Source: Tipula vernalis
Taxonomy: Eukaryota; Arthropoda; Insecta; Diptera; Tipulidae
Assembly: GCA_958295665.1 (NCBI GenBank)
Contig: OY282558.1
Span: 332,293,106-332,357,105 of the forward strand
Reading direction: 5' to 3'
Length of the DNA stretch: 64,000 nt
Part shown: one piece after another, positions 1 to 12,473 of the stretch
Position numbering within the stretch: position 1 is the first letter of the stretch
Layout of the letters: each line of letters opens with the position of its first letter
Notes under the pieces: generated by a model
Seen by the model: the letters and a program-made list of their open reading frames with translations, nothing else
Told to the model about the DNA's origin: nothing
Databases searched by the model: none
Made by a program: the position numbers and the translations under genes

Positions 1-1142
1 AGAAGAATTGGCCAGTTAGAAAATCAAGTGGAAAACAAAACACCAAATAATACAACACTCGTGGCACCCAGAACAGAACAGGAGCTTAAAGACATCGGCA
101 AACTACCAGACTGCGTCAAAGAACTACAAGTTTTTGACGGAAATCCATCACATTATGTGTCATGGATATACAGTGTAGAAAGTATCCTAAAAGACTACGA
201 GATAGTGAAGGATAAACCTGTATATAGAGCCATATTACAAAGTATAAGACAGATAATACGAGGAACGGCGGACGCAGCTCTCTTATCATATAACATTTTC
301 GACGAAAATTGGAGTGCGATAAAAGGATGTTTATCGCTACATTATGCCGACAAAAGAGATGTGAGGACACTCGAATATCAATTGGGCAGCCTAACTCAGG
401 GAAAGAAAAGTATCGACGAATTTTACGCAACGGTAAACCATCAACTATCCCAATCAACAAAGTTAAAACTGAAAACTACAATGCAGACACCATGACAGTG
501 CTGATAGACACATACAGGAATCGAGCATTGGATTTCTTCATTAGAGGTTTAACCGGGGATATATCAAGAATGCTAACAATTCAGAGACCGACAAATCTCC
601 CAGAGGCGTATTCATCATGTCTGGAGATACAAAATCTCAATTTTCGGAGTATGCCAATACACAATAGGAATTTTAACAATTCAATCACGATTCCCGTAAA
701 CCAAATCAATGCGAATAGAGTTCAACAATACACGAAGCCGATACCGCTACCAAGAATATCGCTGCAACAGAGGAATATGGGGTACAGTATGCAGTATCAA
801 CAGCCATACCAACAACAAAATTACCTTGTACCACCACCAGCAAGGCCGCAATATCCAAAACCACCAACACCGATGGAGGTGGACGAATCTATAAAAACCA
901 GGAAGGTCGATTACATGAACCGACCAAATAATTATCCGAACCCAACCTTCAAGAGAGAACAAAAATCGGATATCAATGAAAAAGCTCAGAAACAACAAAG
1001 AGTATTTCACCTGGAACAGGAAAACGACGAAGACCCGTATGAAGAATATATTAGTAATTACGACGACAACGAGAAAGAAGTCTCAGATGTAAACGATGAA
1101 ATAAATTTTATAGAGGAGGCCTCTCTAGCCTACCCTACATAG
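1..1142 (+). pseudogene. gag: Errantivirus-type gag, frameshifted, 5' partial
   Basis: The reading frame is open from base 1 (frame 1) to 495, but the similarity-like continuation lies in frame 3, open to the TAG at 1140-1142. The switch is near 440-460, just after the stretch reading DEFYATVNHQLS. The N-terminal part has the all-helical look of a gypsy-group gag. The C-terminal third is rich in Gln, Pro and Asn and ends in a strongly acidic region (DEDPYEEY, DDNEKE). I see no CCHC zinc knuckle, which matches this clade, where gag often lacks one. The structural protein would package the RNA. Identification rests on context and general character, not on a database match. The start codon lies outside the window. 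Confidence 0.75.
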
Positions 1143-3201
1143 AATACCAGTGCCGCAATAATAAAATATTAAAGTTCCTCATAGACACAGGCGCAAATAA
1201 AAACTTTGTAAAAAAGGAACTCGCTAAGGGTGCTCAGCCCGTAAATAAACCATTCACCGTTAAATCAGCTGGAGGTGATATACAAATAAAACAGAAAATA
1301 ACCGCACCTATATTCAAAAAATTTGGAAATAATATGCAAGTAGACTTCTTTATATTACCGAACCTAACTTCATTCGACGGTATAATTGGGGATGATACCT
1401 TAAAAAAAGTAGAGGCGATGATAGACAGAAGACAAAATATCTTAACCATCTCTCCAGGCATCGACATCCCATTGAAAGAGAAAATTTCAACCCAAGTCAA
1501 CAACATTGAAATGAGAGACAACCATTTGGACGAAGAAACAAAGCTAAAATTAAAAACCATGATCAATAAATATCTACCACTCTTTGGAGCCATTGGAGAC
1601 CAACCGACCATTGAAACGAACGTGAGGGCGGAGATCAAAACTACTACGAATGACCCGATCTACACAAAATCGTATCCATACCCGATCAACATGAGGGCCG
1701 AAGTGGACCAACAAATAAAACAACTACTCAATGACGGCATTATAAGACCATCGAAAAGTCCGTATAATTCACCCATTTGGATTGTAGAGAAGAAAATGGA
1801 TGCATCGGGATTACAAATAAAGGAATGGAAACCCGGAATTACAAATAAAGTAGCGGACGCACTATTAAGACTGAAGTTGGAGGTCAACACACTTTCGTCA
1901 TCAAGCGATGAGACCGTACATAGTGCAGAAGAAGATGGCACACAACTAATTCCGCATTGCGAAGCCCCAATAAATGTTTTTAAAAATTAATTAATAATAT
2001 CCGAGGGAAACGGAATTTACGCTTATGAGGAACCACACCAGAACTATCATAGGCATTACATCTCCCTGTCAGAAGATCAGACAAGGGAAAAACTCATCAA
2101 ATATCTGAAAGAAAGACTACACCCAACATCTGTAAATGGAATCAAAATTCCGGAAGGATATCTCCAGCTACTTCAGGAAATTTACGCAGAACATCTGAAC
2201 AATTACAAATTGCGGATAACACAGAGGATAGTAGAGGATATCCGCAATGAAGATAATAAATACCGCATTATACAAGAAGAACACAGAAGAGCGCACCGAA
2301 ATGCAAAGGAAAATAAGGAACAAATACTAGAAAAGTATTATTTCCCTCAGATGACCAGTTTAATAAAAAATATACGCAGAAATGCGACATATGCAACCAA
2401 AATAAATACGACCGTCACCCTAATAAACCGCAACTCCAGGAAACACCAATACCAACGTATCCTGCAGAAATTCTACACATCGACCTAATCGACATGAAAG
2501 ACGAGAAGTTTATAACATGCATTGATAAATTTTCGAAATTCGTTAAACTATTTCGCGTCAAGGACAGAACATCAGTACATATGAGAGACAAAATTATCAA
2601 AATCCTGCATTATTTCACAACACCCAGAATAATGGTTATGGACAATGAAGCAAGCTTCATCAGCCCCATCATTGCGGATTACCTAAGAACACTAGGGATT
2701 CAAATTTACTTAACACCTACACAAAAAAGCGAAGTAAACGGAACAGTGGAAAGGGTTCACTCCACCATAATCGAAATAATCCGATGTCTGCAAAATGAAT
2801 ACAAGGATTTCACGACTAAAGAATTGGTCAATATAGCGGTTGATAGGTACAACAACTCAATACACTCTGTCACCGGAAGGAAGCCTAGTGACATATTTTT
2901 TGGACGGACACAACGTGTCAATTATCAAAGTTTATTAAACTTCAAGGAGAAAGTAAATGAAAATGTAATACAAAGGATCAGAAATAATCAGAGGCTTAAA
3001 TTACAAAGAGAGAACTTGAAAAAGAACGTGCCAAGAACATACGAAGTTAGAGCACCAATATACACAGCTGTTAAACAAATTCAGGAAAAAACTAAACCTA
3101 AATTTCGAAAAGAAATCGTGGCGAAGGATAATAGAGTCACCGTGACCAAACTTTCGGGAAAAAGAATTCATAAAACTCATATCAAAAACTCACCAACTTA
3201 A
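1100..3201 (+). pseudogene. pol: Errantivirus-type pol: protease, RT stub, integrase; RT core deleted
   Basis: Pol opens at 1100 in frame 2, overlapping the end of gag by about 43 nt in the -1 frame, the usual layout for ribosomal frameshifting. The protease is at about 1160-1440 with FLIDTGAN as the catalytic loop. RT begins normally (IIRPSKSPYNSPIW, about 1738-1785) and then jumps within a few codons to a C-terminal RNase H-like stretch (GITNKVADALLRL). The YxDD active site and most of RNase H are therefore gone. The frame stops at 1988-1990. Integrase follows: the His pair of the zinc finger (EHRRAH) is in frame 2 near 2280 and the CDIC half in frame 1 near 2385, so a frameshift splits the finger. 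The catalytic core is in frame 1 (2494-3201), with DNEASF and, further on, NGTVERVH carrying the second Asp and the Glu. Confidence 0.85.
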
Positions 3202-3209
3202 ATCACTTT

Positions 3210-4671
3210 ACGTATATCTTTCCAGCTCATGTCTATGGACAATAACGACATCTTTGAGCATACACAAGTATGACACTCCAATAGTGTCTGTAAAACAAGC
3301 AAATTGAAATATAATAAGCGGAAACTTCAAGATCATACATCAGATTGACCCGCAGAATTATGTGGAAATATTAGCAAACATCAAATCGGAATTAAAAGGG
3401 ATCGATTCAACAAACATCATGAAATCTCAACTAACATACCAAATCAATGAAACAGAAAAACTACTGAAGAACTTCAAGGTCAACCTTCGAGGGCGAAACG
3501 AGCAATCAACTGGATTGGCTCTGCTTGGAAGTGGATCGCCGGCTCTCCAGATGCAACTGATTGGAACGAGATCCTTAAAAGCCAGGACCGGATCATTGAG
3601 AACAACAACGAGCAGTATAGAATAAACACTGCCATAACGAACAAGATTCAAAAGCTTCTCGGTCAACATAACGAAATATTGCTACATCTGGATGACCATA
3701 CAAACGAAGTTTTTCAACAAATGATGTTCAATCGACTACAAATAGTTAAAGAAGAAGTAAAAGAAATTGTAAGAGCTACGCAACTTGCTAAAGGTGGGAT
3801 AATCAATTCCAACTTATTAGACAAAGACGAAATTGGACGTCTAGTGGCAGAAATCGAAACCTTACCCTACGCTAACGAAATCGAAGCCATCGAATATGCC
3901 GAACCTGCAATGATCATCAAAAACTCAACGATTTTATACGTCATATCAATCCCTAAAACGAGCAAAGAAGAATTCCATCACATCAAAATAAAATCTACAA
4001 TAAAAAATAAAAAACAAATTTATTTGGAATACAACGAAATCCTTATAAACCAACAAAACATATATGGGATTATTGACAAATGCCAAACCAGGAGAGAAAC
4101 CATTAATTGTGACCTCGGCCAACTACAAGAATTGAAAGAAAACCATTGTATTACCCAATTACTGAAGGGATTGGAAGCCGGGCGTGAATTTACATTTAAT
4201 GAAAAGGAATTAATAGAACCCATAACTGAAAACACTATCTTCCTAAACAACTTTCATGGCGCAATAACATATAATAATTCAGTCAAACATCTAGAAGGCA
4301 ATTATTTAGTTCAATACCAAAACGAATCAGTAGAAATAAAAGGATGGATCTTCACCAACAAGGAAATGAGAAGATCTCAAATACGACCACCAGTATTGCA
4401 AACAAATATTACAGAACAAGGGATGAAACTTAATCTGGAATACCTACATGATCTACATGTAAACAACATAGGGAAACTCCAGAAGTTATCAACATACCAT
4501 CAGATAAATAATGTTACGGACACTATCATCATAATTACCATAGTTATAGTAATTATAGGATTTGTAATAAGATCAAGGAGCCGCAAAGGAATAGCCCTGT
4601 TCAAGAACAACGAAGTGACCAATCAACATCCTGTACCGCTTGGGATACAACCAGTCCAGCTGAATTTTTAA
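3210..4671 (+). pseudogene. env: Errantivirus-type envelope (baculovirus F-like) gene, broken
   Basis: The third ORF of the element. The 5' part is in frame 2 with an in-frame TGA at 3305-3307. Near 3480 the coding frame changes to frame 1, which is then open to the stop at 4669-4671. Soon after the change comes a basic RAKR motif (3490-3501), placed like the furin-type site of insect errantivirus envelopes and followed by a hydrophobic Trp-containing segment. A long helical region follows, and near the C-terminus (about 4525-4560) there is a run of Ile, Val and Thr that would span a membrane, then a short basic tail. In intact relatives this is a membrane fusion glycoprotein related to baculovirus F proteins. 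This copy cannot make it because of at least one nonsense codon and one frameshift. Confidence 0.8.
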
Positions 4672-4691
4672 ATCCACGGGACGAGGATTTT

Positions 4692-5723
<1,032 letters not shown>

Positions 5724-5739
5724 CCGTTTATTAGTAAGC

Positions 5740-5994
5740 TTATTACGAATTGCGTCTTATTTATTCTAGGAACCAGACTTAAAAAAGGCCAAAGTTGGCT
5801 TTTTGACAGTTTGCTTCCAAATCCTGGTAAGTCCATCAATATTGAAAAAATGCTTAATTCTTTCAGCCAATCGCTGGAATATAAAGTATTCAAATTTTTT
5901 TTCAATCCCGAAATGCCGATATCACCAGGGTCAACAGAGTTTACACCATGAAATCGCCGTTACTGGCGTCGAAAAATCATTTCTATTTTTTTAG
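5740..5994 (+). other. Exon-like fragment of unknown origin
   Basis: A short open stretch downstream of the palindrome. TTTATTCTAG at 5760-5769 and CTGGTAAGTCC at about 5824 look like a splice acceptor and donor around a 57-nt exon that reads TRLKKGQSWLFDSLLPN in one frame. Beyond the putative donor, two other frames remain open for 40-60 codons. I do not recognise the protein. It may be a captured exon, part of an unrecognised transposon, or chance. Confidence 0.2.
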
Positions 5995-6082
5995 TAGCTA
6001 TTCTAGTTTATTCATAAGCTTTTATAATGGTGATTATGTGCAAAATATAAATTTTAGCAAATGTTCTAATTTTTTGTATTAA

Positions 6083-6379
6083 GATGCTTTCACACCGCGG
6101 CGCGTCGGCGGCAGATTTAAACAAATTTAGATACACGTTTTTTTGCGTATGTAGTGTTAGGAAATCGTAGCTTGAACGAAAATAAAATTATTATTCATAA
6201 AACCATTTACAAACTTTATATTTTTAATAGAGAAATTACAATTTTAGTAAATGGTATAAAATTAAATTTTATCTGCCGCTGCGAAACCCGGCGGCAAAAA
6301 AAAATCGTCGTTCATCGCTAGTTTATATTTGTACACAAACTACGATTTCCTTCCTCGTCGCGCTTGGTGTGATGGCACC
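6083..6379. mobile_element. MITE with TTAA target duplication and CACACC-bearing TIRs
   Basis: TTAA at 6079-6082 and TTAA at 6380-6383 flank a 297-bp element. Its ends are GATGCTTTCACACC on the left and, as reverse complement, GGTGCCATCACACC on the right, matching at 11 of 14 positions. GC-rich blocks (CGCGGCGCGTCGG; CGTCGCGC) lie just inside both ends and are also roughly inverted. TTAA duplication is the rule for piggyBac-type elements, so a non-autonomous piggyBac-like element is the simplest reading, though the terminus lacks the usual CCC start. No protein is encoded. Confidence 0.65.
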
Positions 6380-6383
6380 TTAA

Positions 6384-7055
6384 ATCTATTGTTTAAAGGC
6401 CGAAACTAAAACTTTTTGCCTTTCTATAATCTCTACTAAGAACATTTTGAACTTTGTGCTTGTAATGTTTTGTGTGAAGGTTGTAATTCGTCAGTCCAGC
6501 GAACGATTTTACAAACAATCGTTTTATGTCTGTCGATCACAGTTTGATAAGCGACTGGCTTAATCACTGCTCCATATTCACCGGTTTTTTAGGGACCTAA
6601 CAACAACAAAACACGCGAACGTTTTAGTTATGTTTATTTAGACAAGTTAGGGAAAGCAAAGAGCTATGGGTCGAAGTTGTTACGAATTAAATTTTATTGG
6701 CTTTCCTATCAACAACCCTAATTGTAGCAAAAAGAAATTAAATTTTTAATCTAAGTTTAAATAAAATGTCTAAAATTAAAAAAACACCTAAATGTGATAA
6801 ACCAACTCGTTTGCTGTTTCTGATTCGATATATTCCTAAGCTATTCTAACTATTTCTTAAGCATTTATTTATCATCATTACGGCTGGTGCCAATCTAACG
6901 GTGTTATATTAAAAAATGCCTTAGATTAGCCATCAGTGTGTGCCTTAACCACCCTAAACCGGGTGTCATTTATACAGAGGCGGATGTCCTTAAACTGTCC
7001 TCTAACTTTATTTTAATCATTTAACATCATTGCAACTACTTTTATTTGATTCAAT
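6384..7055. other. No gene seen
   Basis: AT-rich sequence without a convincing reading frame, tandem array or terminal repeat. A weak inverted match (GGTGCCAATCTAA near 6892 and TTAGATTAGCC near 6922) is too short and diverged to call. Confidence 0.5.
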
Positions 7056-7058
7056 AGG

Positions 7059-10000
7059 TCGCGACCTGAGAGTAACAAGGTTGTAACTAACATTTTTTGA
7101 GAAATTGAGTTATATATGAGGTAGTATTAATTAAACAATGCTCTTTCTGATCCCGCTGTCGGTTTCTTTCTATCTCTTTTCATTCTCTATTTAGTTGAAA
7201 AAAATAAGTTGTATGTAACACATTTTTCGGTGTTTTTTTTTTAAATTTCGAAAACAGAGTTGTATGTACCATGTAGAACCATGTTATTTTATAGAAAAAA
7301 CATTTTAGGTAGATAGAACTATGTAATTTAATTTTGAGTAAATACACTTCGGTAATCCCCCATTTAATATTTTTTTTAAGCAGATAGCCTTGTGTTGTTT
7401 TGATTTTGGTAGATACACTTTGGTTATTCTAATTAATAATTGTGTTGTCATAAACCAAGTCATTATATTGTGTAAATTACAACTTGAACACTCATGTTTT
7501 AATATTGCGACAGTTACTCTAAAAGTAAAATTTGGTAAGATTTATTTAAATATTCTATTTGATAATGATTTAAAAATAAATTTAATTTTAAAATAGGAAC
7601 TATGTCGCAATCTGTGGAACAGTTTGTTGAACAATTAGTTTATGTAACCGAAAATAATGAGATTATCATGAAAGAACAACTTATTCTGGATGAATCTTCT
7701 ATAATATTTAATGTAGTACGTATTTACATTTTAAATTTTATTTTATTTTGTGAGTAATTTCATATAATCTTTCAGATACCTGCGGACATTGAATATATTA
7801 ATGAATCAGAACTACCTTCGAATGAATTGGTAGATAATTTAATGATAAACTCTGGTAAATTACCAGAGGATCAACAAAGTTTAAGCCCACCGGAAAACAC
7901 ATTGATAATAACGACTGATATTGCTGGCTCACCTATCAAGAAGCTAAAAGCTCGAAAGAAATTGCGTGATCCCTCAACATGAAAGAGTTCTATTCGGAAA
8001 ATAAAATGCCAAGCAGGTGAGGAATATTTAAGTGTGCGTGGCAAGGTAGTACCAAAAAAATCAATTCAAAACAAAAAAGATTGTTTAAAAGAATGCAGAT
8101 AGATGCTCAACGGAAACACGATTTCATATTGAAAACCACCGAACGCTACTTAACTGCAAGAAAGACCAAAAAATCACCATCACGCCGAAACTTCAGCTTT
8201 TCTTATTACATGGACGTTGCGGGTATCCGCTCCATAGTGTGTAAACATTTTTACGTATCATATCTCACAAACACCTATTTATAACGCACATAAAAAAAAA
8301 TCAGATAGAACTAGTGCAGCACAACAAAGCATGAGAGGGCGAACCAGCAGTAACAAAATTTCTAAAGAGAGACTCAATAAGGTTTTAGAGCATATTGATT
8401 CTTTTCCTCGAGTAGAATCGCACTATTGCCGGGCAAAGTCGTCACGCCAATATCTGGAACCGAATCTCAACATTTCAAAAATGTACGATCTATATAAAGT
8501 TACTACAGACGAACCAGTTAAAGAAAGTTACTATCGGTACATTTTTTACACAAAATTCGACATAGCCTTTCACAGTCCAAAGTCTGACAGATGCGGTTTA
8601 TGCGAAAAACATAAGGTCGCAGAACAACAAGACATTCTAACAGATGAAATGGCAATTCAGAGGGATTTACATCTACAATCGAAAACGGATATGAGAGAGC
8701 AGAAGGTGAAGGACAAAGAAGGAGTAACTCCCATTTTAAATTTTGATCTGCAAAATGTACTTAATTGTCCTCGAGCAGACATTGGACCAATGTTCTACTA
8801 TTGTAAATTAAACGTTTACAATTTAACAGCATATTTGGCCCCATAAAAAAAAACTTATTGTTGCTTATGGACCGAGTACTGTGCAGGGCGAAGCGGGAAT
8901 GATTTGGCGTCAGCTTTGGTCAAAATTTTAAACAGAGTTCTTGAAGATTACCCCGAAATGCATGATTTAATCACTTGGAGTGATTCCTGTGTTCCGCAGA
9001 ATAAGAACTCAATCATGTCGACGGCTATTTTGGATGTTTTTAAAAGGCATCCCTACTTAAATTCCATAACCATGAAGTATTCAACAGCGGGTCATGGGGC
9101 CATCCAAGAGGTGGATAAGATTCACAGCGATATAGAGAAAGTGTTAGCTGTAAACGAATATTTTTCTCCAATGGGGCTAATCCGTTTACTAAAAACGGTT
9201 AACCGTAAGAACCCACTAATAATTATGCAAATGACCCCCAACGACTTCAAGGATTTTAGCTCTTATTCAAAACTTTGGTATGATTTCGCAACAGTACCTT
9301 TTTCAAAATTAAAAATTTTGAAATTCACGCGCAAACTATACGAACTTCAACTTTCTTTAGATTATAAAGAGGAAAATTTAATTATAAAAAATATAAGACG
9401 TATTGAACGAACCAGGAAAATGGTGAATTCCAAACCCTCTGAACCGGAACCATTAAAAAAAATAGGGGAGTTGTCTGAAGTAAAAAGGAAACACCTTCGG
9501 GATATGTTTGTGTACATGACTCCAGCTGATATGGAATACTATAAAGTAATTTTAAAACTGGATGAAAATTCTTAAAGGACTTCTAATTCTAATCAAACAA
9601 TTCAGACATGCGCAGAAGTTATTAACCAACCTTCAAATAGCAAAACGCCAAAAATTAAAGTGGGTAGGATTCAAAAACCAAAAAATAATGCGATAAAAAA
9701 GTTGAAAAGAGGCAAATTAAATTGAAAATTACTGTCGTAACTATACTTAAACTAAATAATTAAAAAGAGTGATAAAGTGAATATGTCCTTACTTAGATAA
9801 TGAATTATGTTATGTAGTATGTTAATTTATTTTAATATTATTTTTATTTACGTATACCAAATGAATGTACTGGTAAATTTAAGTTTTTTAATAAATGATT
9901 TTCAGTTTGTTTAACGAACTTTCAACTTTTATTCAAATAAGTTTTAAATTTCTGCAAATTACAAAGTTTTATCTACATAAATCGCCTGAATAACTTACTA

Positions 10001-10296
10001 ACAGTAGGACAAGCTTGTATGTTCCACTTACAACTTTATTATTCTTCAATTTTGGGTATTTCAATTCAGTTACAAAGTTGTTTCTAATTTTTAAGCATCT
10101 AGTATCTCAACATTTAAATGTTTAAATGTACTTGTACTTATCTTATTTAAAAGAAAATTTAAAATAAACAAAAATTGCATTGTTTCGTTAAAATATTTGT
10201 ACAAAGAAAAAAGATATAGCGATTTCAATTTTGTTTTCTCTTTTTCTCGAAACTACCTCCGGTGTAGTTAACACCATATTACTCTAAGGTCGCGAG
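7059..10296 (+). mobile_element. DNA transposon with a DUF7869-like transposase, degenerate
   Basis: About 3.2 kb containing one transposase-like gene on the plus strand. Putative terminal inverted repeats are GCGACCTGAGAGTAA at 7061 and, in reverse complement from about 10293, GCGACCTTAGAGTAA. The match continues inward at lower identity for about 30 bp (…TTGTAACTA / …GTTAACTA). The core motif GTTACAA-GTTGT also recurs just inside both ends, as subterminal repeats often do. I see no reliable target duplication. The boundaries are inferred from these repeats and would need a second copy to confirm. Confidence 0.5.
7602..9724 (+). pseudogene. DUF7869-like DDE transposase, intron-containing, inactivated
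   Basis: The ATG at 7602 begins a 38-codon exon, then GTACGT…TTTCAG (7716-7775) looks like a 60-bp intron, and the second exon continues in phase. An in-frame TGA at 7980-7982 sits in DPST-stop-KSSIRK, where relatives have Trp. The middle part is damaged. From 8331, frame 3 is open with FPRVESHYCRA, a CGLCEKH cysteine pair and FDLQNVLNCPRAD. A TAA at about 8844-8846 follows, then the same frame resumes with GRSGNDLASAL, TWSDSCVPQNKNS and GHGAIQEVDKIHSDIEK. The Asp of FDLQ, the Asp of WSDSC and an acidic residue in the last motif would be the DDE/D triad. A stop at 9573-9575 is followed by a Lys-rich tail to 9724. The pattern matches from memory a widespread insect family annotated DUF7869; its superfamily is not certain. 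Confidence 0.6.
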
Positions 10297-11869
10297 GTGT
10301 AGAAGATGATTCGTCGTGAAATGTAGTATTTCCGAAACTGTCCTAACAACCCTTTAGGCATTTATGATTATTGATAACGACTGTCGTCTTTTTGAAAAAT
10401 CTTCAAGACGTATAATTCTGTCATTTGAACAGGACTAACCATGTATTATCAATTTAATTTTAAATTATATTTAATTTAAATACATTTAATTTTTATTTTA
10501 TAATTTCACACATGCCGCCTAAATTCGTTTTACTTAGATGGATATGGCTTGTGGTCTAATTTTACTAATTTTCTTGAAAACCGAATTTAAATAAAACAAA
10601 TCAGCGACCCGTTACTTAATACAGTGTTCCAAATTTATATCAAACAATTTTAACTATGGTGAAAAAATTCTGAAATCCACCATTTTATTCATTAATTTAT
10701 GTATTTTATACAATACACAAAAAAATGGAATATTAAATTAAATAATGAAACCACAACTGACATAGAACGAATTTTTTGTATTTATATTTTTGTTGTTGGT
10801 AATACCTGTCTCTACCCAACTCACGCGAAATCCCCGTTTTTTATTTTATTTAAATATTCATGATTCTCCCACCGTTGTTATAAATCTAATCAACCATACT
10901 ATTTATTTAATCAGAGACTTTTGATAAAAGTATTTTTTTGTCATTTAAAATAACAAAAAAATTACAGAAGAACACAAACCTATGTAGGAAAATATGAAAA
11001 GAAAAAGGTAACCAAATAAATAAAAAAACGTCGGAAAGGGTTTAAGTTTAACGATATACCTATTCGCCCCTCTATAATAAGAACGTTTTTTTTTTATATT
11101 TATTTTTGACAAATGATGTAAAAAATCTCATTTATCAAAACGGTTTTATTTGGAGGATCATACCTTTCTAATTCTTATTTAAGAATTTAGTTTTCTTATT
11201 TCTTTTTAAACGTACCTACATAAAAATATTAGGTAGCTTTAAATTAATAACAAGTTTATTTGAAATCTGAGCCTGGGGACAATTTGGTTTAAAATATTTT
11301 ACCTTACTGCGTTTAGAAATTATTTAGATGGAATTTAAAAAATGTTGTATTTCAACACCTTCGTACAAACTGTGTCCAGATGCATCCCAAGTCAGAATTT
11401 TAGTTTTGATACTACGATTGTTATTTTTTTAACATACATTAGAAGGAAAAGCTAAGTAAAGCTAAGTAGTTCACATGTACAATACTTTTGCAGATCTCAT
11501 TTACATAAGACTTAACCTTTGACACTAGGTGAGTGTGTGGCATTTGGAGTTGCTCGAGAGCAATTGCGATAGTCGTGGTTAAGTTTTGCTTATTTGATAC
11601 GGTTGGTTGGGACACGATCACGCCTGAACGAGTTAAATTACTGAGAAGTTGTTTGTTGGGCGAAAATAAAAATGCATATTAGAGTAAGAAATGGCAAGCG
11701 ATATAGACGGAAAAATAAAAGAGATTCCATTTATATAAAAAACTAAAAAAATACAAAATGTTTGATAAAATTTATTATCTTTTTAAAAAAACTATCACTG
11801 TTGAGATAATATTGTAAATAAAGTTTACTTTTGTGTTTGCATCATTTATTATTGGATATTTTAATAATA
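10297..11869. other. No gene seen; AT-rich intergenic DNA
   Basis: Long A/T-rich sequence between the DUF7869-like element and the CsRn1-type LTR region. The only longer open frames are under 65 codons on either strand and show no domain-like composition. Confidence 0.5.
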
Positions 11870-11987
11870 AACCTTTGCGCTAAAATATTAAGTACTAACA
11901 GTACGGCTAACTATAATCAGTGTTAATTTATACCCGCATTGGCTATGGGGATTGTATACAAAAAAAGCAACAGCCGTATCCCTAAAT

Positions 11988-12008
11988 ATTGTTGACCCCG
12001 ACGTGATT
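11988..12008 (+). promoter_or_regulatory. Primer binding site complementary to tRNA-Trp 3' end
   Basis: TTGACCCCGACGTGATTT matches the complement of the 3' end of insect tRNA-Trp (expected TGGTGACCCCGACGTGATT), with a difference in the leading TGG. Reverse transcription would start here. Use of tRNA-Trp is characteristic of the CsRn1 clade, which agrees with the zinc finger type in the gag below. Confidence 0.7.
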
Positions 12009-12473
12009 TTGGGTATAAACAAATTTTTAAGCTGCAATTACGAGTATCAGCAATACAAAATTAAGTACGGTTTTTTGGAACGTGAACATCTATAGTTACC
12101 ACGTGCATAACCTCACACTTTGGTTATTCATTTATCCAATAACGAACTCGGACATCAATTTCAAGTAAAAATCGATCAACATCATCATCATCATCGAAGC
12201 TTTGGGAGCAGTAACAACATCCAGCACAGTTAATTACATAGGATAAAAAGTGCAGTTTCTATTTTTTTTCCTTTTACAAGTTTTTCAGTTTTGTGTGCAT
12301 TCGGACGTCTCGTGTCACAATGTTCCCCGTAGTGTTATTCATTTTTTCAGGATTATTTTTATTTTTTTTGCTATTTTACGCGAAAATTAACCACTAGTAC
12401 TGGCGTAGGAGGTTCAGCCGCTGCGCACACTTTTCAGGTAGTTCAGTTTCGAATAATATGGTCGGAAATGTAG

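Noticed and set aside
11988..12008. Part of a tRNA-Trp gene
   Set aside because: Only the terminal 18 nt match, with no T-arm or anticodon arm nearby; the position before a gag fits a primer binding site.
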